Below the pieces are notes generated by a model. It worked only from the letters and a program-made list of their open reading frames with translations. It was not told where the DNA came from and searched no databases. Both the position numbers and the translations under genes were made by a program. A stretch of 44,754 bases of DNA, from contig NZ_BAEV01000022.1 in the NCBI RefSeq assembly GCF_000246895.1, forward strand, positions 1 through 44,754, written 5' to 3'. Origin of the DNA: Clostridium arbusti SL206 (GTDB taxonomy: Bacteria > Bacillota > Clostridia > Clostridiales > Clostridiaceae). Each line of letters starts with the position of its first letter. The stretch's first letter is position 1. This document shows, piece by piece, positions 34,141 through 42,641 of this stretch.

Positions 34141-34189
34141 AAATAGAGCTTAACATTGATAAATGAATCTTAAATGTTAAACTCTATTT
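34141..34189. terminator. Bidirectional terminator between yibE/F and folBK
   Basis: AAATAGAG plus TTAACATT pairs with AATGTTAA plus CTCTATTT (one internal mismatch each side, 15-nt loop) with U-runs. It serves the convergent genes. Confidence 0.72.
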
Positions 34190-34218
34190 TTTCATACTAT
34201 ATAAATAAATTTCCATTA

Positions 34219-34270
34219 AGCATATGAAAATAAATAGACCTCGCATACTGACTATTTATTTGAATGTGCC
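34219..34270 (+). mobile_element. MITE-like element, copy 13 (ends-only, 52 bp)
   Basis: The shortest two-ended copy: AGCATATGAAAATAAATAG joined to GCATACTGACTATTTATTTG and the GAATGTGCC end. Exact TTA duplication (34216-34218, 34271-34273). It ends 5 nt from the folBK stop codon. Confidence 0.8.
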
Positions 34271-34275
34271 TTACT

Positions 34276-35091
34276 TTATTTAGAAAGTTCAGACTTTATA
34301 TCAATAATCCTTCTATTTAAAAGAGGATGAACTAGATATGGCGCTATATCACATAAAGGCTCTATAACGAACAGTCTTTCTGCCATTCTTGGATGGGGTA
34401 TTGTATAATATTCATCAGAAGTAACTATATCATCATAAAGAAGTATATCTAAGTCAATAGTTCTAGGTCCCCAATGTATTAACCTCTCTCTTTTTAGAGT
34501 GTTTTCGAACTCAAGAAGAGTAGTCATAAATTCCTCAGGAGACAAAATAGTTTTTACTTCTATAGCACAATTTAAAAAGTCGTCTTGATCTAAATACCCT
34601 ACAGGTTCTGTAATATAGAACTTTGAAGTTTTTGTAACCTTACTTTGATCATTATTATCTATCAATTTAATAGCATCTTTTAGATTTTTTTCTTTATCAC
34701 CCATATTTGAACCTAGAGCAACATACACTGTATGCCAACCTCTTTCTATTTCCACAGCAGCATATTCAACATGTCTTCCTATAGGTGCCCAAGGCTTCTT
34801 TAAAATTATTTTTACCTTTTTTACTAAATCATACTTTAACAGAATAAATCCTGCTACTTTCTCTACAGCAGTTTCAATTAAATCGTATCTTTCCTTTGTA
34901 AATTGTTTCTCTACCTCAAGGCAAAGCTCTCCGTAATTTACAGTTTCATTTAAATCTCCAGTAAGTCCAGCTTTCCTTAAATTTAATTGAAGTTCCATAG
35001 ATAATATAAATTTTTGTCCTAAATTCTTTTCTTCATTAAACACTCCATGATTTGCAAACACTTCAAAATCTTTTATATATATTTTATCCAT
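34276..35091 (-). CDS. folBK: Bifunctional dihydroneopterin aldolase / HPPK (FolB-FolK fusion)
   Basis: A 271-residue fusion. Residues 1-~118 are dihydroneopterin aldolase (KDFEVFANHGVFNEEKNLGQ, TVNYGELCLEVEKQF, LIETAVEKVAGFIL, KPWAPIGRHVEYAAVEI). Residues ~120-271 are 6-hydroxymethyl-7,8-dihydropterin pyrophosphokinase (VYVALGSNMGDKEKNLKDAI, FYITEPVGYLDQDDFLN, RWGPRTIDLD-like HWGPRTIDLDILLYDD, IPHPRMAERLFVIEPLCDI). Together they make the pterin pyrophosphate used by FolP. It lies 4 nt after the folP stop codon. Such fusions are known in several clostridia and streptococci. Confidence 0.95.
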   Translation of the reverse strand: MDKIYIKDFEVFANHGVFNEEKNLGQKFILSMELQLNLRKAGLTGDLNETVNYGELCLEVEKQFTKERYDLIETAVEKVAGFILLKYDLVKKVKIILKKPWAPIGRHVEYAAVEIERGWHTVYVALGSNMGDKEKNLKDAIKLIDNNDQSKVTKTSKFYITEPVGYLDQDDFLNCAIEVKTILSPEEFMTTLLEFENTLKRERLIHWGPRTIDLDILLYDDIVTSDEYYTIPHPRMAERLFVIEPLCDIAPYLVHPLLNRRIIDIKSELSK

Positions 35092-35095
35092 ATTA

Positions 35096-35902
35096 TTATC
35101 TCCTAACTATGGCATCCGTCATAACACAGGCTCTCTTATTTTCAAGTACATCGTGAACTCTAATAAAATCGCAGCCCTTCATAATACCTATAACAGAAGT
35201 TGCAACTGTACCTTCTACCCTTTCTTCCACGGGTAAATCAAGTGTATTTCCTATAAAGGATTTTCTTGAAGTTCCAAGAAGTACAGGATATTTTAATTCC
35301 TTCAATTTATCTAAATTATCCATTAATATAAGATTTTGCTCGTAGCTCTTTGCAAATCCTATACCAGGATCAAGTATTATATTTTCACTTTTTACGCCTG
35401 CCTTTATTGCTATATCTATAGATTCTTCTAAATCCTTCAATACATCCTGCACAAAATCATTATAGTCTCTATTATCTCTGTTATGCATAATACAGCAGGG
35501 CACTTCATATTCTGCTGCAACCTTTGATATATAAGGATCTTTTTTAAAACCCCATACATCATTTATAAGATCAGCCCCTGCCTTTACGGCAAGTTCTGCT
35601 ACCTTTCCCTTGTATGTATCTATAGATATAGGAACATCTATTTCCTTTGATAAAGCTTCTATTATAGGAACAACTCTTGAAATTTCCTCTTCTATCTCTA
35701 CTGGAGTATGATTAGGTCTTGTAGACTCTCCCCCTATGTCAATTATGTCTGCTCCATTGCCTATCATTTCTTTTGCATGTGTTATAGCCATTTCTATACT
35801 GTTGAACTTTCCTCCATCAGAAAAAGAATCAGGTGTCACATTTAAAATTCCCATCACATAGGTTCTCTCACCTATATTAAAACTTTTATTACCTATTTTC
35901 AT
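35096..35902 (-). CDS. folP: Dihydropteroate synthase (FolP)
   Basis: FolP joins the pterin pyrophosphate with p-aminobenzoate; it is the sulfonamide target. The 268-residue TIM-barrel protein has YVMGILNVTPDSFSDGGKF, IDIGGESTRPNHTPV, PISIDTYKGKVAELAVKAGA, DLINDVWGF, ILDPGIGFAKSYEQNLIL and LLGTSRKSFIGN, all diagnostic. The C-terminal IRVHDVLENKRACVMTDAI is intact. The start at 35902 follows AGGGGAG. It follows folE and the HD gene; about 400 bp with two repeats separates it from the HD gene. Confidence 0.96.
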   Translation of the reverse strand: MKIGNKSFNIGERTYVMGILNVTPDSFSDGGKFNSIEMAITHAKEMIGNGADIIDIGGESTRPNHTPVEIEEEISRVVPIIEALSKEIDVPISIDTYKGKVAELAVKAGADLINDVWGFKKDPYISKVAAEYEVPCCIMHNRDNRDYNDFVQDVLKDLEESIDIAIKAGVKSENIILDPGIGFAKSYEQNLILMDNLDKLKELKYPVLLGTSRKSFIGNTLDLPVEERVEGTVATSVIGIMKGCDFIRVHDVLENKRACVMTDAIVRR

Positions 35903-35944
35903 CTTCTGCTCCCCTTGTAACCTTTTTAATTGGTCATTATATTA

Positions 35945-36011
35945 GGCATCTTCAAATAAATAACTAGTCAGTATACTAGTATATTTCACTTGTTATTTAT
36001 TTTCACATGCC
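35945..36011 (-). mobile_element. MITE-like element, copy 14 (ends-only, 67 bp, inverted)
   Basis: GGCATCTTCAAATAAATAAC joined to the TTATTTATTTTCACATGCC end with no interior. Exact TTA duplications (35942-35944, 36012-36014). It interrupts the folate gene cluster just upstream of folP. Confidence 0.82.
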
Positions 36012-36050
36012 TTATTAGTCGTTTTTTCACTTATCTATATTACTAAAGTC

Positions 36051-36296
36051 ATTGAAGCAAGTTCTTAATTCAGGTGGGGATTCTTTTACCCCATCTGAAT
36101 TTTAGAACTGCGAATGCATGGCTTACTTGGCGTTGGACTCCCACTTTAAGAAAAGCAGAGAACCAAAATCTTTTTTTTGATTTTGTGTGAATCGCTTTCG
36201 CAGAGTGCAAGCAGAGAACCAAAATCTTCTTTTCGATTTTGTGTGAATCACTTTCACAGAGTGCGTGGGAGACTTACACCAAGTTAGTCAGGTTAA
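36051..36296 (+). repeat. R2 structured repeat, copy B (246 bp, internal module duplicated)
   Basis: The first ~105 bp are identical or nearly identical to copy A, including the GGTGGGG/CCCCATC hairpin. A 56-bp module starting GCAGAGAACCAAAATC occurs twice in tandem (36155 and 36211). Each holds an AAAATC/GATTTT hairpin and an AATC.. TTTC-type hairpin. The end is GTGGGAGACTTACACCAAG followed by TTAGTCAGGTTAAA. GTGGGAG can pair with the CTCCCAC near position 36139. It lies between the HD gene and folP. Confidence 0.82.
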
Positions 36297-36308
36297 AATA
36301 ACATATTT

Positions 36309-36794
36309 TTAATATATTATATCTAAATTTTTCTTATCTAAACTCCAGTTACATTCATGAGAAGCAGCACATCCATAACATTTTCTAGAGAGTTTATCAC
36401 TTTTATACAGTAAAGAACTCAATGATGAGCTCTCATTTTCACCTCTATGATTTTTTATGGCTTCTGTTATCATCCTAATTTCATCAACGTTAAAATCAGA
36501 TAACTGTAAAATTTCTATAGCTAATTCAGCACTGGCTTCATCGTGAGGAATATTATATTTGTACTCCTGCCATCTTCCAATATCATGGAGCAAAGCCGAT
36601 GCATAAATAATATCCTTTGAAATATCAATATGTTTTTCAAGTGCCATTATATATGCAATTCTAGCAACATCTAAAAAATGCTCTAAGTCGTGCAAACAAA
36701 AGCACCTATTTTCTTCATAACTTTTATTTTTTTCTAAGTATTTTCTATAGATTTTATTATTAAATATTAAATTAATTCTATCAACTTCACCCAT
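36309..36794 (-). CDS. HD domain protein, possible phosphohydrolase in the folate cluster
   Basis: A 161-residue HD-superfamily protein. CLHDLEHFLDVARIAYIMAL supplies the first histidine-aspartate-like pair (H-x-x-x-H), IYASALLHDIGRWQEYK holds the classic HD (about residues 71-72), and IKNHRGENESS and LLYKSDKLSRKC give later His and Asp ligands, so a metal site is complete. C-terminal cysteines (CYGCAASHEC) are a notable addition. It follows folE by 30 nt and may dephosphorylate dihydroneopterin triphosphate or another nucleotide, but this is inference only. The start at 36794 has AGAGGAG upstream. Confidence 0.75.
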   Translation of the reverse strand: MGEVDRINLIFNNKIYRKYLEKNKSYEENRCFCLHDLEHFLDVARIAYIMALEKHIDISKDIIYASALLHDIGRWQEYKYNIPHDEASAELAIEILQLSDFNVDEIRMITEAIKNHRGENESSSLSSLLYKSDKLSRKCYGCAASHECNWSLDKKNLDIIY

Positions 36795-36824
36795 GAAAAC
36801 TACTGCTCCTCTAAATGAATTTAT

Positions 36825-37394
36825 TTATAAAACTCTTCCATTAATAAGAGAAAGTGCTTCCATCCTAGTTTGTGAATCAGTTTTCATAACTCCTCTTAAA
36901 GCTGTAGTAATAGTTCTAGATCCTGGCTTTCTAATCCCACGCATAGTCATACATAAATGTTCAGCTTCAATTACTACGGCAACACCTTTTGAATCTACAG
37001 CCTCTAAAATAACATCTGCAATTTCATTACCCAATCTTTCCTGAAGTTGAGGTTTTTTTGATACTGTATCTACAATTCTAGCTAATTTACTTAATCCTAA
37101 AACTTCTCCTCCATTTGGAATATAAACAATATGTGCCACTCCTGTAAAGGGTAATAAATGATGTTCACACATTGAATACAAAGGTATATCTTTAACTATT
37201 ATCATTCCATTATCATGATCTTCATGGAACTTTTTAACATCATCTAAAGGGTTTTTATGAAGTCCTTCAAATATTTCTTCATACATCTCTGCTACCCTTC
37301 TAGGTGTTTCAAGAAGACCTTCCCTATCTGGATTTTCACCTATTCCTATTAGAATCTCTCTTACAGCCTTTTCAATTCTATCTTTATCCATCAT
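36825..37394 (-). CDS. folE: GTP cyclohydrolase I (FolE)
   Basis: FolE converts GTP to 7,8-dihydroneopterin triphosphate, the first folate step. The 189-residue protein has the full family signature: [40 protein letters not shown] (Zn-binding Cys and His), [40 protein letters not shown] (second Zn Cys) and TITTALRG. It is the first gene of the folate cluster (folE-HD-folP-folBK). The start at 37394 has GGAGAAAATACA upstream. No riboswitch is recognised upstream. Confidence 0.96.
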   Translation of the reverse strand: MMDKDRIEKAVREILIGIGENPDREGLLETPRRVAEMYEEIFEGLHKNPLDDVKKFHEDHDNGMIIVKDIPLYSMCEHHLLPFTGVAHIVYIPNGGEVLGLSKLARIVDTVSKKPQLQERLGNEIADVILEAVDSKGVAVVIEAEHLCMTMRGIRKPGSRTITTALRGVMKTDSQTRMEALSLINGRVL

Positions 37395-37496
37395 TGTATT
37401 TTCTCCATTCTGTATAATAAATTAAATACTATTTTATTTACTAATAATTTTTTATCTATATAAATAATTATTATATAAAAACTTCATATTATATTA

Positions 37497-37551
37497 GGCA
37501 CATTCAAATAAATAACTAGTCAGTATGCTAGTCTATTTATTTTCATATGCC
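37497..37551 (-). mobile_element. MITE-like element, copy 15 (ends-only, 55 bp, inverted)
   Basis: GGCACATTCAAATAAATAAC joined to CTATTTATTTTCATATGCC, with exact TTA duplications (37494-37496, 37552-37554). It lies about 100 bp upstream of folE. The rest of 37395-37853 has no gene. Confidence 0.82.
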
Positions 37552-37786
37552 TTAAGTATTGTAAATAATATATCACATAGATAAAAATAGCTTATCTTTA
37601 CAATAACATAAACTATTTTTATTTTACCATTCACAAGGATAAAATACACCTGATATTTTTATTTATTTACTTTAGCTGATATAATACCAGAAATAAATTA
37701 TAAAGCTCCTTTTCATTGGTAAAATATTCGATGCTCATTTACTGAGCACTATCATACAGTAACCTGGGTGTAAAAGAATCTTAAGC

Positions 37787-37819
37787 CTGCTGAGATTTTA
37801 GGTTACAAACTCTCAGCAG
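37787..37819 (-). terminator. Hairpin downstream of the two-component operon
   Basis: CTGCTGAGA and TCTCAGCAG form a 9-bp perfect stem with a 15-nt loop, 35 nt after the histidine kinase stop codon. The U-run on the minus strand is interrupted, so termination is probable only. Confidence 0.45.
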
Positions 37820-37853
37820 ACAATAAGCTCTACCTTCTATAAGTTGGAGTAAT

Positions 37854-39248
37854 CTACACTGTAGGCGTTTTAATTATAAAACTCACACCTTTATCTCTAT
37901 TTATAGCTTTTATTTCACCACTATAAAAATCTATAATCTTTCTAGAAATTGCTAGTCCAAGCCCGAAATTTCCAGTTTTATCCTTATAAAGATTATCAAA
38001 AATGTGATTTATATGCTTTTCATCTATCTTAGGTCCATCATTATATATTTCTAATACTATGGAAGAATCCTTTTTTCTTAATTTTACTGAAATTTTTTCT
38101 TTTGCATATCTAAGAGAATTTTCCAATACATTTTCAATTGAAACTTGTATTTTATCTGAATTTCCATAAATATAAGCTTCTTCTATATCTAGTTCCCACT
38201 GAATTGAGCTATTTACCATCTCAAATCTATTTATAATGTATAAAAGTAACTGACGTAAACTGAACTTAGTAGCTTTACTGTTATTTTCAAGAACATAGTC
38301 TAAAGTATTAAGATACAATAATTGTTTAATCTTTTTTTCAAGACTAATAGCTTCATTCTTTATTATATCAGCTGTCTTTTCTACAGAATCTATATACATG
38401 CCATCTATTATAGCTTCTGCATGGCTCATAATTACCATAACTGGTGTCTTTAAATCATGGGAAATACTCTGTAAAAACATTTTTTCTTCTTCATCAGCCC
38501 GCTTTAACTCTGTTCTCATAGTATTCATTGAATTTGCAAGTCTTCCAATTTCATCTTCATTTTTAACCTTAATAGGATCTTTCCAATCCTTATGGGCTAT
38601 TCTTATAGTATAGTCTTCAAGCTGTTTGAGTGGTTTTGCAATATATCCTGCAACTATCTTAGCTGCAATAAATCCAAAAATTATAAACATAAGCCCAACA
38701 CCCATAACCATATATAACAATGTATTATCTTCCATATTAGGTACATAAGATATCAAATATGATTTTTCTGATTTATCACTGCTATTAATTGAACTTATTA
38801 TGAAAAAAAACTTTCTGCCATGATAAGATTCCTTAAACTGTGCTTCATTGACATTATTACTTTTAATAAAAGTAGCCATCCAATTTCCAAGAGAACTTTG
38901 ATTAACTCCCGATGAAGGTGGAAAACCTTGTACAGGTTCATCTGGTGGTTTTCCCATCTTACTTATATTAATTCTATTACTACTATCTACACTGACAACA
39001 AGATTACTGATTCCTCTAAGATTTCTCATCTTACCGAATCCGTTTTGAGGCTGATCAAGATTACTTGTATTTAGCACCATATAATGAGCAACTTTTAAAT
39101 CCTGAATTTTAGCTTTCTCATCAATTGACCTAAAAGCAACCAAATAAATGATTGAAATACTGCATATTATTATTAGAATTATAATGGTAAATGTAATCCA
39201 TATTCTCATTGTTAATGACTTAAATTTAGGACCTCTTATCTTAATCAT
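37854..39248 (-). CDS. Sensor histidine kinase
   Basis: A 464-residue membrane kinase. TM1 is at about residues 14-36, followed by a ~140-residue extracellular sensor without a recognised fold, and TM2 at about 176-198. HAMP follows (AKPLKQLEDYTIRIAHKDW to DEIGRLANSMNTMRTEL). The dimerisation box FLQSISHDLKTPVMVIMSHA carries the phospho-histidine. The ATPase domain has N-box ENVLENSLRYA, G1 IYNDGPKID, F-box-like IFDNLYKDK and G2 GLGLAISRKI. It overlaps the response regulator gene by 4 nt. No adjacent target gene reveals the signal. Confidence 0.93.
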   Translation of the reverse strand: MIKIRGPKFKSLTMRIWITFTIIILIIICSISIIYLVAFRSIDEKAKIQDLKVAHYMVLNTSNLDQPQNGFGKMRNLRGISNLVVSVDSSNRINISKMGKPPDEPVQGFPPSSGVNQSSLGNWMATFIKSNNVNEAQFKESYHGRKFFFIISSINSSDKSEKSYLISYVPNMEDNTLLYMVMGVGLMFIIFGFIAAKIVAGYIAKPLKQLEDYTIRIAHKDWKDPIKVKNEDEIGRLANSMNTMRTELKRADEEEKMFLQSISHDLKTPVMVIMSHAEAIIDGMYIDSVEKTADIIKNEAISLEKKIKQLLYLNTLDYVLENNSKATKFSLRQLLLYIINRFEMVNSSIQWELDIEEAYIYGNSDKIQVSIENVLENSLRYAKEKISVKLRKKDSSIVLEIYNDGPKIDEKHINHIFDNLYKDKTGNFGLGLAISRKIIDFYSGEIKAINRDKGVSFIIKTPTV

Positions 39249-39931
39249 TTAATCACCATCTTATATCCATATCCATATACGGTTTCAATAGTTAGTTCAC
39301 TTACCTTTTTACGAAGTCTTCTTATAGTATCATCTACTACTCTATCTGAACCAAAGTAATCATCGCCCCAAACGCTAATTAAAATTTGCTCTCTAGATAG
39401 AAGATTGTTTCTATTGTCTATGAGATAATTTAATAGCTCAAATTCCTTATTTGTAAATTGTATTTCCATATTATCTAAAAAAACTGTCCTTTGGCTTTTA
39501 CTTATCTTATATCCATTGATGTCCAATACAGCTTCTTCAGTTATTTTATCATCTTTTCCATAAATCCTTTCTAAAAGCTTGTTAGTTCTAATAACAAGCT
39601 CTCTTGGAAGAAATGGTTTTGATAAATAATCATCACTACCCAGTTCTAAACCAACTACTCTATCAAGCTCCTCATTTCTAGCTGACATAAATATTACAGG
39701 GGTACTTTTGTTATTATGTTTAACTGCTTTAATTATATCGTATCCATCAATGTCCGGAAGCATTATATCAAGTATCCAAAGATCTGGCATATCCTTTATT
39801 CTTTCTAGTGCAGACTCTCCATCAGAAAAAGTAGTGACTTCATAGCCTTCTCTTTGCAAGTATTTTTCTAATAAAATATTCAAACTTTTTTCATCTTCTA
39901 CAAGATATATTTTTTTTGGCAAAGCTATCAC
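39245..39931 (-). CDS. OmpR/PhoB-type response regulator
   Basis: A 228-residue regulator. The receiver domain has acidic pocket LVEDEKSL, phospho-acceptor Asp in LWILDIMLPDIDGYD (about residue 55), and switch lysine in DDYLSKPFLPREL. The winged-helix C-terminus has NKEFELLNYLIDNRNNLLSR and VDDTIRRLRKKV with final VYGYGYKMV. It is the first gene of the pair, with GAGGTGAT ahead of the start. A role such as PhoP cannot be excluded or shown. Confidence 0.94.
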   Translation of the reverse strand: MIALPKKIYLVEDEKSLNILLEKYLQREGYEVTTFSDGESALERIKDMPDLWILDIMLPDIDGYDIIKAVKHNNKSTPVIFMSARNEELDRVVGLELGSDDYLSKPFLPRELVIRTNKLLERIYGKDDKITEEAVLDINGYKISKSQRTVFLDNMEIQFTNKEFELLNYLIDNRNNLLSREQILISVWGDDYFGSDRVVDDTIRRLRKKVSELTIETVYGYGYKMVIK

Positions 39932-40164
39932 CTCAATATCATATATTTAATTTCACTGTATTTTTAAATAAATATTATTTCCAACTTATGTGCTTAAAAT
40001 AAAAATAGTGAAAATCATTCATAGATATGAACTAACTATTCTTATTTTAATTTTAATACAATTGTAGCATAGAATTTCAGAAAAATTATATATGAATTAT
40101 GTGAAGATTGTGTGTTTATTTAACAATTATTCACATGTAGAAAATCTATAATCTCCAATTGAGA

Positions 40165-40207
40165 AAACTGCAATAGACTTAAAATATATACAAAGTCATT
40201 GCAGTTT
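40165..40207 (-). terminator. Probable terminator of topB
   Basis: AAACTGCAAT plus GACTT pairs with AAGTC plus ATTGCAGTTT (one bulge, 12-nt loop), followed by a short U-run on the minus strand. It is about 95 nt beyond the topB stop codon. No gene is seen in 39932-40283. Confidence 0.55.
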
Positions 40208-40283
40208 AATATAATCCTTCTATCTATATTACAATACCCATTTTCCTTCATCTATTGCTTAACACGTTCCTTCAATAATCTTA

Positions 40284-40301
40284 GGCACTTCAAATAAATT
40301 A
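40284..40301 (-). repeat. MITE-like element, copy 16 (solo end)
   Basis: TTA followed by GGCACTTCAAATAAATTAC matches one element end. The match stops at the topB stop codon (40302-40304), and no partner end is found. Confidence 0.5.
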
Positions 40302-42491
40302 CTACTTTAACTTAAGTTTAGCCAGTGCCTCTGCTAGTGCTGAATTAATAGGCTCATCATTTTTTTTATTTTGCTGTTTAAGATATCTTGACACATCCTT
40401 TTTAGAAAGCTTGGTATTTTCCTTTTTCTTTCTCTCATTAAAAGCAGAAAGCTTTTCTCTATATCCACAACTGCATACAAATATCTGTCCATCTCCTTCT
40501 CCACGAAGTTCTAACTTTTTGTGACAATTTGGACATCTTGCATTTGTTACTCTTGCTATACCCTTTCTGTAACCACATTCTCTATCCTGACAAACAAGCA
40601 TCTTTCCCTTTTTACCATTAACCTCTAACATGTATTTACCACATTCAGGGCATTTAACTCTTGTCATATTATCATGTTTAAACTTTTCTTCACTATTTTT
40701 AATTTCATTTACAACTTCCTTAGCATAACTTTTCATTTCATTAATGAAATTATTTTTATTCAAAGAACCTTTTGAAATAGAACTAAGTTTCTGCTCCCAC
40801 TGTGCTGTAAGTGTAGGTGACTTTAATCCTTCTGGGACTAATTCTAAAAGTTGCTTTCCCTTTGAAGTTATATGAATATCCTTACCTTTCTTTTCTATGA
40901 GGAAAGTATTAAATAACTTTTCTATAATGTCTGCTCTTGTAGCTACGGTACCAAGTCCCCCTGTTTCCCCTATAGTCTTTATTAAATCCTTGCTCTCATT
41001 ATTCATGTATTTTGCTGGATTTTCCATAGCAGAAAGTAGCGTTCCTTCATTAAATAGTGCTGGCGGTTTAGTTTGTCCTTTAGTATCAATAATCTTACTA
41101 ACCTTTAACACATCACCCTTATTTATATTAGGAAGTATCTGCTCTGAAATATCATCTTCAGAATGTTCCTCATGGAAATTGTTTTCATATACTTCTTTAA
41201 ATCCTTGAGATTTAACAATCTTACCCGTTGCAATGAATAGTTCTTCACCAATCTTTGCCTTTATTGTAGTCTGTTCATATTCAAAAGGTGGATAAAGTAC
41301 AGCTAAGAATCTCTTAACTACTAAATCATATATTTTTCTCTCTTTATCACTTAAAGAACTCAAGGTAACAGACTGCTCTGTTGGAATAATAGCATGATGG
41401 TCAGAAACCTTGGCGTTATCTACGAAATGTTTACTTGCCTTTATTGGATTTTTTAACACCCTAACAGTTAACCTTGAATATGGGCCTACACCGCAAGCTC
41501 TAACTCTATCCTTTAGAGTATCTACTACATCAGAGGATATATATCTTGAGTCCGTTCTTGGATAAGTTAACACCTTGTGACTTTCATATAGTCTTTGCAT
41601 TAGAGAAAGTGTTTCCTTTGCAGAATACCCAAATATTCTATTGGCATCTCTCTGAAGCTCAGTTAGATCATATAACTGAGGAGCATAACTCTTTTTATGA
41701 GTTTTATCCACTTCAATTACCTTAGCATCTTTATTTCTAATAGCTGTAAGTATCTTATCTACCTTTTCCTTGTCAAAGGTTCTAAAGCTTTTATTTCTCG
41801 CATCATTCCAAGAAAGCTTTAAATTGTTAGCCTCGGCAGTTATTCCATAAAAAGTTTTAGGCTTAAAATTCTTTATCTCTTCTTCTCTCCTAGCAATTAT
41901 AGCAATAGTAGGTGTCTGTACTCTTCCACAGGAAAGCTGTGCATTGAATTTACAAGTTAATGCACGAGTTGCATTAATACCTACAAACCAGTCTGCTTCT
42001 GAACGAGCCACAGCTGAAGCATAAAGATTCTCATATTCTCTTGCATTTTTTAATTTATTAAAACCATCTCTTATAGCCTTATCTGTAACTGAAGAAATCC
42101 AAAGACGCTTTAATGGCTTTCTTACATGAGCCTTTTCTATTATCCATCTTGCAACAAGTTCTCCTTCACGACCGGCATCTGTAGCTATAACAATTTCCTC
42201 TACATCTTTTCTATTCATCTGGGCTTTAACGACATTAAACTGTCTACCACTTTGCTTTATAACTACAAGCTTTAAATGGTCTGGCATCATTGGCAGATCT
42301 TCAATTCTCCAAGCTTTATATCTTTCATCATAAGCCTCTGGATCAGCTAGTGTAACTAAATGTCCAAGGGCCCAGGTAACAATATATTTACTGCCTTCTA
42401 TAAACCCATTACCTTTTTTACTACAATTTAAAACTCTTGCTATATCTCTTCCCACTGAGGGTTTTTCTGCTAACACTAATATTTTACTCAT
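40302..42491 (-). CDS. topB: DNA topoisomerase III (type IA)
   Basis: A 729-residue type IA topoisomerase. The N-terminal TOPRIM domain has VLAEKPSVGRDIA and IATDAGREGELVAR. The active-site tyrosine is in KVLTYPRTDSRYISSDVV (about residue 311). Central domain motifs FVGINATRALTCKF, SCGRVQTPTIAIIARRE and HHAIIPTEQS are clear, followed by GTVATRADIIEKL. The C-terminus adds two zinc-ribbon-like modules (CPECGKYMLEV...CQDRECGY and CPNCHKKLEL...CSCGY), typical of clostridial TopB. It relaxes and decatenates DNA. The start at 42491 has AAAGGAATGTTAAA upstream. Confidence 0.96.
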   Translation of the reverse strand: MSKILVLAEKPSVGRDIARVLNCSKKGNGFIEGSKYIVTWALGHLVTLADPEAYDERYKAWRIEDLPMMPDHLKLVVIKQSGRQFNVVKAQMNRKDVEEIVIATDAGREGELVARWIIEKAHVRKPLKRLWISSVTDKAIRDGFNKLKNAREYENLYASAVARSEADWFVGINATRALTCKFNAQLSCGRVQTPTIAIIARREEEIKNFKPKTFYGITAEANNLKLSWNDARNKSFRTFDKEKVDKILTAIRNKDAKVIEVDKTHKKSYAPQLYDLTELQRDANRIFGYSAKETLSLMQRLYESHKVLTYPRTDSRYISSDVVDTLKDRVRACGVGPYSRLTVRVLKNPIKASKHFVDNAKVSDHHAIIPTEQSVTLSSLSDKERKIYDLVVKRFLAVLYPPFEYEQTTIKAKIGEELFIATGKIVKSQGFKEVYENNFHEEHSEDDISEQILPNINKGDVLKVSKIIDTKGQTKPPALFNEGTLLSAMENPAKYMNNESKDLIKTIGETGGLGTVATRADIIEKLFNTFLIEKKGKDIHITSKGKQLLELVPEGLKSPTLTAQWEQKLSSISKGSLNKNNFINEMKSYAKEVVNEIKNSEEKFKHDNMTRVKCPECGKYMLEVNGKKGKMLVCQDRECGYRKGIARVTNARCPNCHKKLELRGEGDGQIFVCSCGYREKLSAFNERKKKENTKLSKKDVSRYLKQQNKKNDEPINSALAEALAKLKLK

Positions 42492-42604
42492 TTTAACATT
42501 CCTTTCAAATCAACTATAATAATAGTAACACAAGTAAAACCCATTGTGAACTAAGTCACATCATGAAGCCTTGGTCTTCTCTTGTGCTAAAATCACTATA
42601 AAAA

Positions 42605-42631
42605 ATGAAGCCTTAATAATTAAGACTTCAT
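42605..42631 (-). terminator. Terminator of the 33-residue protein gene
   Basis: ATGAAG-CTTAA pairs with TTAAG-CTTCAT (one mismatch, 3-nt loop) and is followed by UUUUUU on the minus strand, 10 nt beyond the small ORF's stop codon. Confidence 0.7.
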
Positions 42632-42641
42632 CCTTTACATA

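Noticed and set aside
899-34270. The regularly recurring repeats as a CRISPR array
   Set aside because: Copies are spread singly over 40 kb, in both orientations, are 52-158 bp long and have no spacer pattern or cas genes.
37395-37853. Riboswitch (for example tetrahydrofolate type) upstream of folE
   Set aside because: I see no conserved core or suitable hairpins upstream of folE other than the short MITE.
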